From an uncultured Clostridia bacterium (GTDB lineage: Bacteria > Bacillota > Clostridia > TANB77 > CAG-508), in assembly GCA_934162255.1 (NCBI GenBank), contig CAKPIG010000002.1, positions 62,001 through 126,000 on the forward strand: a stretch of 64,000 nt of DNA, given 5' to 3'. Positions within the stretch are counted from its first letter, which is position 1; every line of letters starts with the position of its first letter. Position numbers and translations under genes: made by a program. Below the pieces are notes generated by a model that worked only from the letters and a program-made list of their open reading frames with translations, did not search any database and had not been told where the DNA came from. Of this stretch, positions 1 to 7,904 are shown piece after piece.

Positions 1-243
1 TTGTAAAAAGCTTGGACAAGTGAAAACATGGATATTAAGTTATCAGTAATTATAGTAGTAAAACTACTTACTAGACTACCTATGAAACTAGCGAGCGACT
101 GACGGTTTCTTAAAATGATTTATAAAATAAATAAGATTATTTATCGAAAAAAATACTTTTTTTTATATTTTATGATATAATTATATAAGGAAGAAATGGT
201 TTAATGCGATAGTAATTGTATTTTATATGAATGGAGGATATAA
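1..243. other. Non-coding start of window with two small hairpins
   Basis: I see no gene here. A perfect small inverted repeat lies at 54-68 (AGTAGT, 3-nt loop, ACTACT). A second stem pairs GAAAC at 84-88 with GTTTC at 105-109 around an unusually GC-rich loop for this genome. TATAAT at 176-181 is a possible -10 for the helicase gene, but the -35 is poor. A GGAGG site at 234-238 serves the ATG at 244. The hairpin region could be the tail of an RNA gene or an element end; I cannot tell which. Confidence 0.4.
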
Positions 244-1593
244 ATGGCTAATATACAAAATAATAAATTGAAATTAGAAGAACATCAAGAAAAAGCATAT
301 AAAAATGTAGAAAAATTATTTGAAGAAAAAGGAAAAGCAGCAGTTATTTTTCCAACTGGATGTGGAAAATCATTTGTTGTTTTAAAGTACATATTAGAAC
401 ATCCTGATGAAAGAATACTTTTTTTATCACCTAGAAATGCTATTAAAGATCAAATGTATGAATATATTGTAAGGTTTATCGGAGGAGACTTTAGGCCAAT
501 AGAAGAAATACAAGCTGAAAGTGGAAATATGAAAAATGCAGCTAAACAATATATTCCTAATATAGAGTGTATGCTATATCAAACAATTATGGGAATTGAC
601 GAAAAAGATAATATAGATGAATTGATAACTAGATTAAATCCTGATGTTATAGTAATCGATGAAATGCATCATTTAAAAACTTCTAAAGAGATTAGTATAG
701 ATGATGAGATTGAAAATGACATTGATATTGAGAAAGATGAAGTAGGTAATGATGATAGAGCTTCTCAAGAAAATAAATGGGGGCAAAAATTTAAACGATT
801 ATTAGAAATGTGTCCACAAGCTAAATTGTTGGGTTTATCTGCAACGCCGATTAGAAATGATGGGGCAAATGTCGTTGAAAGACTTTTTGAAGATGCTATA
901 GCTGAAGAAATATCATTATTAGAAGCAATTGAAGCTGGAATTATATATCCACCTAAGTATGTTGTACCAGATTTTATAAGAGAAGATGAGTTAGAATCTT
1001 TATTAGAAAAGATAAATTCTGTTGAAGATGAAAGAAAAGAAGAATTAAAAGCAGAGTATGATGAACTTGTAAAAAAATCAGATAAAGCTAAGGGTATTCC
1101 AGACTTATTAAAAGAAAATATAACAGAACAAGATGGAAAGTATATAATTTTTTGTAAAGACATAGAAGATATGAAAGATAAAATGTCAAAGGCTAAAGAG
1201 TGGTTTGGAGAAATCGATGGCGAACCAGAAATATATGGAATACATTCCAAAGATAATACAAGTAGTAAACAACTTCAAGCATTTAATAATTCTAGTTCTA
1301 AACATTTAAAATTAATGTATTGTGTTGGAATGATAGATGAAGGTGTACATTTAAACAATATTTCTGGAGTAATACTTGCAGCAAAAACTGGAAGTAGACC
1401 AACGTATTTACAAAGAATAGGAAGGGCAATTTCATCTGGAAGAGATAAAAAACAATCATTAGTAATTGATTTAGTAAATAATAATGAAATATTAGCTGAT
1501 GAACACAATACACAATATGGATATGAAATAAGTGATTTAGAAGCATTAGAAAAATTAGTAGATTGGATTGAAAATCAAAATGATGGGAAGTGA
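244..1593 (+). CDS. DEAD/DEAH-box superfamily 2 helicase, C-terminus cut off by in-frame TGA
   Basis: This is an SF2 helicase/translocase of the type III restriction/UvrB-like group, expected to move on nucleic acid using ATP. Visible motifs are Walker A TGCGKS (residues 38-43), motif II DEMHH (139-143), SATP (199-202) and motif VI QRIGRA (about 390-395). The ATG follows GGAGG. The ORF stops at a TGA (1591-1593), and the same frame stays open into the next ORF at 1633, so helicase and repeat region were almost certainly one polypeptide. The tail after motif VI is very short for the family, which usually carries helicase-associated domains. It may still be active alone, or may be half of a pseudogene. 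Its biological role (for example defence) cannot be read from sequence. Confidence 0.85.
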   Translation: MANIQNNKLKLEEHQEKAYKNVEKLFEEKGKAAVIFPTGCGKSFVVLKYILEHPDERILFLSPRNAIKDQMYEYIVRFIGGDFRPIEEIQAESGNMKNAAKQYIPNIECMLYQTIMGIDEKDNIDELITRLNPDVIVIDEMHHLKTSKEISIDDEIENDIDIEKDEVGNDDRASQENKWGQKFKRLLEMCPQAKLLGLSATPIRNDGANVVERLFEDAIAEEISLLEAIEAGIIYPPKYVVPDFIREDELESLLEKINSVEDERKEELKAEYDELVKKSDKAKGIPDLLKENITEQDGKYIIFCKDIEDMKDKMSKAKEWFGEIDGEPEIYGIHSKDNTSSKQLQAFNNSSSKHLKLMYCVGMIDEGVHLNNISGVILAAKTGSRPTYLQRIGRAISSGRDKKQSLVIDLVNNNEILADEHNTQYGYEISDLEALEKLVDWIENQNDGK

Positions 1594-1632
1594 CCAGAAT
1601 ATGCAGAAGATAAATCTACTAAAGAAAAAGCA

Positions 1633-3555
1633 ATGGCAAGAAGATTAACTAGAATAAATAACAAGTATTTAAAATATGTTGAAAATTCAGATTTGTTAGA
1701 AGAATTAAATGAAGATTCAATTGACGAAATACAACAAATATTGCAACTTGGAAAGACAATAGGAATGTTTGAAAATTTTATAACAATTGATTTTGGAAGT
1801 AATACTTCAAATGGAATAGATGTTTCAATTGATAATTTCTTACATGGTATTGAAATAAAAGGTGTAAGAAGAGATTTTAGAGAGATTCTTGACCATGATT
1901 ATATTAATATAAATATTAATATGCAAAATTATGAAGAATATAAAGCCTGGTGTGAAGAACACAATAAAAAACCACACCAAAGACATATAAGAGCAGCCAT
2001 AAAAAGAGATAAAGAGACAGAAGAACAGAGAGAGAATAGATTGTGTAGAGCCAGATATACTTTTTTTACAAAAATTAAAGAAAAAGAAGAATTATCGGAA
2101 GAGGAAAAAAAATTAAAAAGATTGTATGAAGAATTGGATGAAGTATATAAAGAAAAAAGTGTACATATGCAAAATTATGAAGAATATAAGACATGGTGTG
2201 AAGAACATGCTAGAAAACCACGAAGTAAGAATGTTATAGGAGCAAAAAAGAGAGAAGAAGAAAATGAAGATCAAAAAGAAAACAGATTAGCAACTGCAAG
2301 AGCCAATTTTTTTCTAAAAAGAAGAGAACAATTAACACAAGAAGAGGAAAAAATAAAAAAATTATATGAAGAATTAGATGAACAGTATATAGAAAAAAGT
2401 ACGCAAATCAAAAATTATGAAGAATATAAAGCATGGTGTGATAAACATCAAAGACTTCCAAAAACAAGTGTAAATGGAGTAATTGTAAAGGCAGCTCAAA
2501 ATGGTGGAGAGGAAACTGAAGAACAGATAGAAGTAAGATTGAGCAGGAGTAGAAGTTATTTTGATAAAAAAATTGATTTGAGTGAAGAAGAAGAAAAAAT
2601 AAAGTTATTATATGCAGAGTTAGATGAGAAGTATAAAGAAAAAAATGTACACAAAAAAAACTATGAAGAATATAAGACATGGTGTGCTAAAAATGGTAGG
2701 TTACCAAGAACGCAGATAGTGTTAAACGGTGAAAGAGTTAAAAAAACAAAAAAAGGAGAAAAAGAAACTGAAGAGCAAATAGAACAAAGAATTGCAAGGG
2801 GAAGAACAACTTTTTTTAGTAGAGAACGATTAACAGAAGAAGAAAAAAAAATTAAGATATTATATGAAGAATTGGATGAATTATATAAAGAAAAAAGTGT
2901 GCAAATTAGAAATTATGAAGAATATAAAGTATGGTGTGAAGAGAATGGACGAGAACCAAGAAAATTGGTATATGTTAAGGGTAAAAGAACAGAAGCAGTA
3001 AAGGGAGGAGAAAAAGAAACAGAAGAACAAAGAGAACAAAGATTAGGTTTGTGTAGGGAGAGCTTTTTTAAAAAAATTAAGAGTAAAAATAAATTGTCAG
3101 AAGAAGAAGTGGTAATAAAAAGATTATATGAAGAACTGGATGAATTATATAAAGAAAAAAGTGTGCAAATTAGAAATTATGAAGAATATGAAGAATGGTG
3201 TAAAGAATACGGAAAGTTACCAAGAACGTGTGTAAAAGTTAATGGTAAAAGTATTTCTTTAGCTAAAGATGGGGAGAAAGAAACAGAAGAACAGAGAGAG
3301 CAAAGATTAGGCTCATATAGAAGTAATTTTTTCAAAAGAAAAATTAAGGGGAAAAAGAAATTAACAGAAGAGGAAGAAGAAATAAAGAGGCTATATGAAG
3401 AATTAGATGAATTATATGGTAAAAAGCAACCAGCAAGAAATATTGCACCTATAGTAAGAAATGTATCTATTGGAGAATCTCAACAAGCAAATGAATTTAT
3501 AGAGGGAATTACAACTGAAAAAACAAAAGAAGGAGTAAGTCATAATGATGAATAG
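1633..3555 (+). CDS. Six-fold helicase-associated-like repeat protein (C-terminal part of the preceding helicase)
   Basis: The first ~95 residues (ending near the FLHGIEIKGV segment) look like the usual continuation of an SF2 helicase. After that come six tandem units of about 80-90 residues. Each opens with NYEEYKxWC, has a central ETEEQxExR motif and an aromatic R-x-x-FF segment, and ends with an acidic/basic helix containing LYEELDE. Units start near 1925, 2172, 2412, 2658, 2910 and 3174. This layout resembles helicase-associated (HA) DNA-binding repeats. The reading frame is identical to that of 244-1593, with only one stop codon between. No good Shine-Dalgarno precedes the ATG at 1633, so separate translation is doubtful. 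The family call for the repeats is by analogy. Confidence 0.7.
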   Translation: MARRLTRINNKYLKYVENSDLLEELNEDSIDEIQQILQLGKTIGMFENFITIDFGSNTSNGIDVSIDNFLHGIEIKGVRRDFREILDHDYINININMQNYEEYKAWCEEHNKKPHQRHIRAAIKRDKETEEQRENRLCRARYTFFTKIKEKEELSEEEKKLKRLYEELDEVYKEKSVHMQNYEEYKTWCEEHARKPRSKNVIGAKKREEENEDQKENRLATARANFFLKRREQLTQEEEKIKKLYEELDEQYIEKSTQIKNYEEYKAWCDKHQRLPKTSVNGVIVKAAQNGGEETEEQIEVRLSRSRSYFDKKIDLSEEEEKIKLLYAELDEKYKEKNVHKKNYEEYKTWCAKNGRLPRTQIVLNGERVKKTKKGEKETEEQIEQRIARGRTTFFSRERLTEEEKKIKILYEELDELYKEKSVQIRNYEEYKVWCEENGREPRKLVYVKGKRTEAVKGGEKETEEQREQRLGLCRESFFKKIKSKNKLSEEEVVIKRLYEELDELYKEKSVQIRNYEEYEEWCKEYGKLPRTCVKVNGKSISLAKDGEKETEEQREQRLGSYRSNFFKRKIKGKKKLTEEEEEIKRLYEELDELYGKKQPARNIAPIVRNVSIGESQQANEFIEGITTEKTKEGVSHNDE

Positions 3556-3985
3556 TGTAAAGGTTAATAATTACAAGAATGCGTTAGTAGAAGTTGAATC
3601 AGTTTTAAATTGTCTTAAATATGAGGATTATTGTAAGATACCGAAAGAAATAATTGATGCAATTGAAATAAATAAAAACGAAGATTACATATTTGAATAT
3701 GATGAAAATTTAGATTTTAAAGATTGGGAACTAATGCCAGAGACAAGAGCAATTTTATATAATTTGTTTAAAAAATATTTGGCAACAAATGAACAAAGAC
3801 AATATTTTCTTGAAAAAGAGAAGTTAGAAATGATGCAATTAGAACAAGAAAAAAATAAAAAATATAATTCTAATATTGTATTTAAAAAGCGAGAAAAAAA
3901 TAAAGAATCAAAAGCATTAATAGAAATCAAAGATGAAAAATGGTACACAAAAATATTTAATTCAATAAAGAGTTTTTTTAGATAA
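3545..3985 (+). CDS. Hypothetical protein linked to the helicase
   Basis: A 146-residue soluble protein that I do not recognise. Its start overlaps the end of the repeat ORF by 11 bases, so it is translationally coupled to the helicase unit. AAAAGAAGGAG about 10 bases upstream gives a ribosome site. The middle (residues ~80-125) is highly charged and probably helical, and the C-terminus is basic (KWYTKIFNSIKSFFR). There is no signal peptide or membrane segment. Coupling suggests a partner of the helicase. The operon ends at the hairpin at 4021. Confidence 0.6.
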   Translation: MMNSVKVNNYKNALVEVESVLNCLKYEDYCKIPKEIIDAIEINKNEDYIFEYDENLDFKDWELMPETRAILYNLFKKYLATNEQRQYFLEKEKLEMMQLEQEKNKKYNSNIVFKKREKNKESKALIEIKDEKWYTKIFNSIKSFFR

Positions 3986-4020
3986 ATATAAAATGGAATT
4001 TAATAATAATAGTTAATTAT

Positions 4021-4054
4021 AGAGTAGAAACTAAAAATTTCTGCTCTATTTTTT
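4021..4054 (+). terminator. Rho-independent terminator of the helicase operon
   Basis: AGAGTAGAAA pairs with TTTCTGCTCT (one G-U pair) around a 7-nt loop and is followed by ATTTTTTA. It separates the helicase operon from the transposon genes. Confidence 0.85.
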
Positions 4055-4086
4055 ATATAAAAATAAATTAAAAGGAGGTTTTCATT

Positions 4087-4461
4087 ATGGAAAATGAAAG
4101 AAAAAACAAAATTACATATCGAAAAGAAGGTGATTACTATTTACCGAATTTAGTTATACCTAAAGATAAATATGAGGAATATCATATAGGAAAATATGGA
4201 TATTTAAGATTACATTATTTAAAAGAAAATTATAAATCTGAATACACAGAAATGTTAATGAATGGAACATTAAAAAAGCATATTATTAAAACAGAAATGG
4301 AAGCCAAAAGAAGTATATATAATATAATTAGCCAACTAAAAAGAGAACGTAATTTAACAGAAGAAATGAAAAATACTGACCAACTTTATTGGGCTGGAAT
4401 GATGAATAATTTTAAAAATACAGCAGAAGAAATTGTACTAAAAGAATTAATTTATGTGTAA
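4087..4461 (+). CDS. tnpV: TnpV-like transposon-encoded protein
   Basis: A 124-residue protein of the TnpV family carried by Tn4451-like and related mobilizable or conjugative elements; its exact role is unknown. The family pattern is visible: N-terminal YRKEGDYYLPNL, then KYGxLRLxYLKE, YxEMLMNGTL, and a C-terminal EMKNTDQLYWAGMMNN with an ExVLKELIY tail. Length matches the family. A strong AAAGGAGGTT site at 4071-4080 precedes the ATG. It marks the start of the recognisable mobile-element DNA. It looks intact, unlike the relaxase and recombinase downstream. Confidence 0.85.
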   Translation: MENERKNKITYRKEGDYYLPNLVIPKDKYEEYHIGKYGYLRLHYLKENYKSEYTEMLMNGTLKKHIIKTEMEAKRSIYNIISQLKRERNLTEEMKNTDQLYWAGMMNNFKNTAEEIVLKELIYV

Positions 4462-4485
4462 AAAAATTTAATGAAGTAAGAAAAG

Positions 4486-4536
4486 CAAGTGACGCATTTA
4501 TACTCCCGTATAAATACCGCTTGTTATTTTTTAATA
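4486..4536 (+). terminator. Hairpin after tnpV
   Basis: ATTTATAC, a TCCC loop and GTATAAAT form a perfect 8-bp stem, extended through an internal loop by CAAG/CTTG and followed by TTATTTTTT. It is probably the tnpV terminator. Confidence 0.65.
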
Positions 4537-4548
4537 AAAAATAAATGA

Positions 4549-4575
4549 TTGGGAAATTCTTCCCCAAACCCCTAA
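4549..4575 (+). other. Possible oriT/nic region of the mobilizable element
   Basis: TTGGGAA (4549-4555) and TTCCCCAA (4560-4567) form an imperfect inverted repeat followed by ACCCCT. It lies just upstream of the relaxase remnant, where an origin of transfer would be expected. The assignment rests only on position and composition. Confidence 0.3.
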
Positions 4576-4601
4576 AAATTTTTTGAAAGGAATGAACAAA
4601 T

Positions 4602-4709
4602 ATGAGAGGTTATGTACAATTAGAGAAATTAAATTATTTAAAAAATATAGTTAATAATTTTATTTTAGATTTTGAAAAGAAAGTATATTCAAGAGGAGAT
4701 GGTATATAA
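4602..4709 (+). CDS. Small ORF overlapping the relaxase start (35 aa)
   Basis: A 35-codon ORF begins after a GAAAGGAATG stretch and ends in TAATG, overlapping the ATG of the relaxase remnant at 4709. The product (start MRGYVQLEKLNYLKN) has no motif I know. In related elements a small accessory mobilization protein often precedes the relaxase with such an overlap, so this may be a remnant of one, or simply a coupling leader peptide. Confidence 0.35.
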   Translation: MRGYVQLEKLNYLKNIVNNFILDFEKKVYSRGDGI

Positions 4710-5436
4710 TGGCGGTGATTAAGATTAAAAGTATTAAAAATAATTTACAAAAAGTTATCAATTATGGAATGAATGGAGATAAAACAGAACATGGAATTTT
4801 TGTATCAAGTGTTAATTGCGGAGTTTCAACTACTTATGATGAAATGGAGCTTACAAAAAGTTTTTTCATAAAGAAAATAAAATTTTAGGCTATCATATAA
4901 TTCAATCTTTTAAAGGTTTTGAAGTACCACCTGAAAAAGCAAATGAAATTGGAAAAAAATTAGCAGAGGAAATGTGGGGAGATAAATATCAAGTAGTTAT
5001 CTGCACTCATATAAATAAAGAAAAAATTAATAAATCTGCACAACATGTTTCAGATGTTATAAAATTTGAACCTAAAGCTATTGAAGAGAAGAAAAGAAGA
5101 AATTTAGAGTCTCAGGAAAAGAAAAAAGCATATAACAAAAGATATAATGAAACTTATGTAAGAAAGTCTAAAATCAAAGCTAATGAAGAGCAAGAAGAAT
5201 ATCAAAAATTACTTGCAACTATAGATAATGATAATGAAAAATTATCAACAAAAAAAGAAATGTCGGATTTAGCATTTGCTGAATGGAATAGAAGTGCTTA
5301 TGGGTATTCTAATAATACAAGTGGATTAGTATTAAAAAATGAGATAAATGCCACTTGTGATGTACCAAAAAGAGTAGAAAATGTTGTACATGCAAGTTCT
5401 ATAAAAGGAAATACTGTATATGGTATAGGTGCTTAA
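4709..5436 (+). pseudogene. Broken relaxase (MobA/VirD2-like mobilization nuclease)
   Basis: The N-terminus starts MAVIKIKSIKNNLQ and continues with EMELTK, typical of relaxases of this element class. It runs out of frame at a TAG (4886-4888). A one-base loss in the A-run near 4856 would restore reading into GYHIIQSFKGFEVPP, NEIGKKLAEEMWGDKYQVVICTH in pieces, all classic relaxase sequence in the next frame. Directly after THINKEKI the family should show the HNH metal-binding motif, but the sequence switches to an unrelated Lys/Glu-rich tail ending YGIGA. The catalytic core is therefore missing and the gene is not functional as a relaxase. The origin of the tail is unknown to me. Confidence 0.75.
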
Positions 5437-5489
5437 AATTTGAATAAAAATGTAATTTATGGAAAAACTAGAAAAAGGAGGATAAAAGT

Positions 5490-5636
5490 ATGGAAAATGA
5501 GAATAAAAAGCCAGAGAAGAAAAAATATAAAAAGAAAAATGAATTTAAATTTAATGTAATATTCAACAATAATGGAGAAACATTGGAAAAGATTATAGAA
5601 AGAGCATTCGGAAATTATTGTATAAAAAGAATTTAA
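5490..5636 (+). CDS. Small basic conserved element protein (48 aa)
   Basis: A 48-residue ORF with a good AAAAAGGAGG site and ATG at 5490. The first half is very lysine-rich; the second half reads FNVIFNNNGETLEKIIE and ends in YCIKRI. I recall similar small proteins just upstream of large serine recombinases in Tn4451-like elements, matching its place here. Its function is unknown; a recombination directionality or structural role is only a guess. Confidence 0.6.
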   Translation: MENENKKPEKKKYKKKNEFKFNVIFNNNGETLEKIIERAFGNYCIKRI

Positions 5637-5663
5637 TAAAGTTTGTTGCAAAATTAATAGAAG

Positions 5664-5723
5664 AAAATGAGATAATATGATATACTTTAAGTTAAGAGTA
5701 TCAATATTATCTCATTTTATTTT
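5664..5723 (+). terminator. Long hairpin before the recombinase
   Basis: AAAATGAGATAATAT (5664-5678) pairs with ATATTATCTCATTTT (5704-5718), extended inward by GATATACT against AGTATC, and followed by ATTTTA. It is probably the terminator of the small ORF. It could also be an element-specific site, because it directly precedes the recombinase ribosome site. Confidence 0.65.
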
Positions 5724-5740
5724 AGCAGGAAGGAGGAAAA

Positions 5741-7379
5741 ATGGCTTTTAATTTAATGAATAATATTGATTATAAAGTAGGCATATATATAAGACTTTCA
5801 AAAGAAGATGAAGAAAAGGAAAAGTATTCGGAAAGTGAGAGTATACAAAATCAAAGGGTATTACTTATGCAATATATTAAAGAAAACAAATTAAATTTTG
5901 TTTCTGAATATGTTGATGATGGTGTAAGTGGTACAAGTTTTGATAGACCAGGATTCAACAAAATGATTGAAGACATAGAAAACGGAAAAATTAACATGGT
6001 TATAACAAAAGATTTATCAAGACTAGGAAGAGACTATGTTCAAACAGGTTTATATACTGAAACTTATTTTCCAGAGCATAATGTAAGATATATTGCTATT
6101 TTAGATAATATAGATACAGGTTTAGATTCAGCAAATAATGACATAGCACCATTTAAATCTATATTAAATGAGATGTATGCAAAAGATACATCTAAAAAAA
6201 TAAATAGTGTTTTACAATCAAAAAGAAGACAGGGAGAGTATTTAGGGACAGCGCCTTTTCGGATATAAAAAAGATCCAGACAATAAATATCATTTAATAA
6301 TTGATGAAGAAGCAGCAGAAGTTGTAAGAACTATTTTTAGAAAGTTTTTAGAAGGTATGGGAACAATGCAAATTGCAGATTATTTGTCAGAACAAAAAAT
6401 ACCAATTCCATCAGATTATAATAAAAGAAATAGAGGGAACAAGACAATAACTTATGGATTGTGGGCTCAATCAACAGTAAGATTTATTTTATCGAATGAA
6501 ATTTATACTGGAACAGTAGTACAAGGCAAAAGAAAAAAAGTGAGTTTCAAATCTAAAAAATTTGTAGATGTCCCAGAAGAGAATTGGATAAGAAAAGAAG
6601 ATATGCATGAGGCAATAATTTCTAAAGATGATTTTAAAAGAGTTTTAAGATTATTAGAAGAAACAAAAGGCTCAAGGGTAGTTCAAAATGAGTATCTTTT
6701 TAAAAGTTTATTAAAGTGTTTTGATTGTAAAGGATATATTGGAATAAGAAGTCCAGATAAAAATGGTAATATTTATGGAAGATGTCAAAGATATGGAAGA
6801 TATGGAAAATTTGATGTATGTTCTCCACATAATTTTAATTATCAGGTATTTGAAGAAAATATGTTGCAGGTTTTAAAAGAAGTGTGTAGACAATATTCAG
6901 ATAAGAAGAGACTCGAAGAAATTGCAAAAAATTCAAAATTAAAACAAGATAAAGAAATGGATTTAAAAAATAAACTAAAAACATATAATTTGGAGATAGA
7001 AAAACAAAAGAGAAAACTTGAATTATTATATGAAGATAGACTTTCTGAAATAATAACAGTTGAAAGCTATATAGAAAATGCCAATAAAATAAAAAGTGAA
7101 ATAATTGATTTACAAAATAGAATCAAAGAAATAAATAATGAATTAAATGGAGAAGAAAGTAAAAATAACAAAAATGAAAGATTAGATAAATTGGTAGATG
7201 AATTTTTGAATATGGAAAGTCCTACCAAAGAAATAATTAGAGAATTTATTGAAAAAATTGAAATTCATTCAGATAAACAAGTGGATATATATTTTAATTT
7301 TAAACCACTACAGGATTTGAATGAGGAATTAAATAGTTTTTGTGTTGCTAAAAAGATATATGAGAGAAAATGTTCATAA
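5741..7379 (+). pseudogene. tnpX: Large serine recombinase (TnpX-type), frameshifted
   Basis: Residues 1-170 are a serine-recombinase catalytic domain: YIRLSKEDEE with the nucleophile Ser, SIQNQ, DDGVSGTSFDRPGF, and DLSRLGRDY. The frame breaks at 6255-6260 after LGTAPF, where one extra base turns PFGYKKDP into PFRI-stop. The second frame (to 7379) carries the recombinase domain, the Cys-rich zinc ribbon (CFDCKGYIG... C) and a long coiled coil. Corrected length is about 546 residues, in the range for such enzymes. A TnpX-like enzyme would excise and integrate the element; here it is broken unless the indel is a sequencing error. The stop codon marks the right edge of recognisable element DNA. 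Confidence 0.85.
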
Positions 7380-7856
7380 CAACAATACACACATGCTGCA
7401 ATATGGGCAATAATTGCAGAAGCAATTATGCAAAATAGAGAAAAGGCAATGCAGTTATATAAAATGATTACACCTATAGAACATTCTAAAACTAAAGAAG
7501 ATGCAGATAAATATAAAGTAGAGCCATATGTCATAGCGGCAGATGTATATGGAGCAAAGAATCTAGCAGGACGAGGAGGATGGACATGGTATACAGGTTC
7601 TAGTGGATGGTACTATATTGCAGGAATTGAGTATATTTTAGGACTAAAAATAAAAGAAGGATATATGAGCATAAAACCATGTATTCCTGAAAGTTGGGAT
7701 AAATTTAGTATAAGATTTAAATTTGGAGAAAGCATATACAATATAAATGTAAAAAATAGGAAAACAGATTTTGAAAAAATAAAAATAAATGGAGAAGAAT
7801 GTGAAAACAAAATAAAACTAGATGATTCAGGAAAAATATATAATATTGAAGTATAA
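7380..7856 (+). pseudogene. C-terminal fragment of a GH94-type (cyclic glucan synthetase/phosphorylase-like) protein
   Basis: From the base after the recombinase stop, the reading QQYTHAAIW..., then AGRGGWTWYTGSSGWYYIAG and a PCIPESWDKFSIRF segment match the end of GH94 glycoside phosphorylases and NdvB-type cyclic beta-glucan synthases, which are enzymes of 800 to more than 2,500 residues. Only about 158 residues remain, and no upstream part exists in the window. The fragment shares the recombinase frame and is separated from it only by the TAA. This is most simply a gene cut by insertion or deletion at the mobile-element edge. The first internal ATG is at 7428, but it has no convincing ribosome site. 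Confidence 0.75.
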
Positions 7857-7860
7857 TAAT

Positions 7861-7888
7861 AAAGCTCTCAGTCAAACTGAGAGCTTTA
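7861..7888. terminator. Bidirectional terminator between GH94 remnant and asnS
   Basis: AAAGCTCTCAGT and ACTGAGAGCTTT form a perfect 12-bp stem with a 2-3 nt loop. It lies between converging genes and can serve both. Confidence 0.85.
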
Positions 7889-7904
7889 TATGTTAATAAT
7901 CAAA

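Noticed and set aside
1591..1593. TGA read as tryptophan (alternative genetic code)
   Set aside because: Trp is TGG throughout other genes, and TGA is the real stop of the PilM-PilN fusion, so a genome-wide code change is not supported.
1925..3430. Regular repeats that could suggest a CRISPR array
   Set aside because: Units are ~250 nt, coding, in one frame and without unique spacers; they are protein repeats. I saw no CRISPR array in the window.
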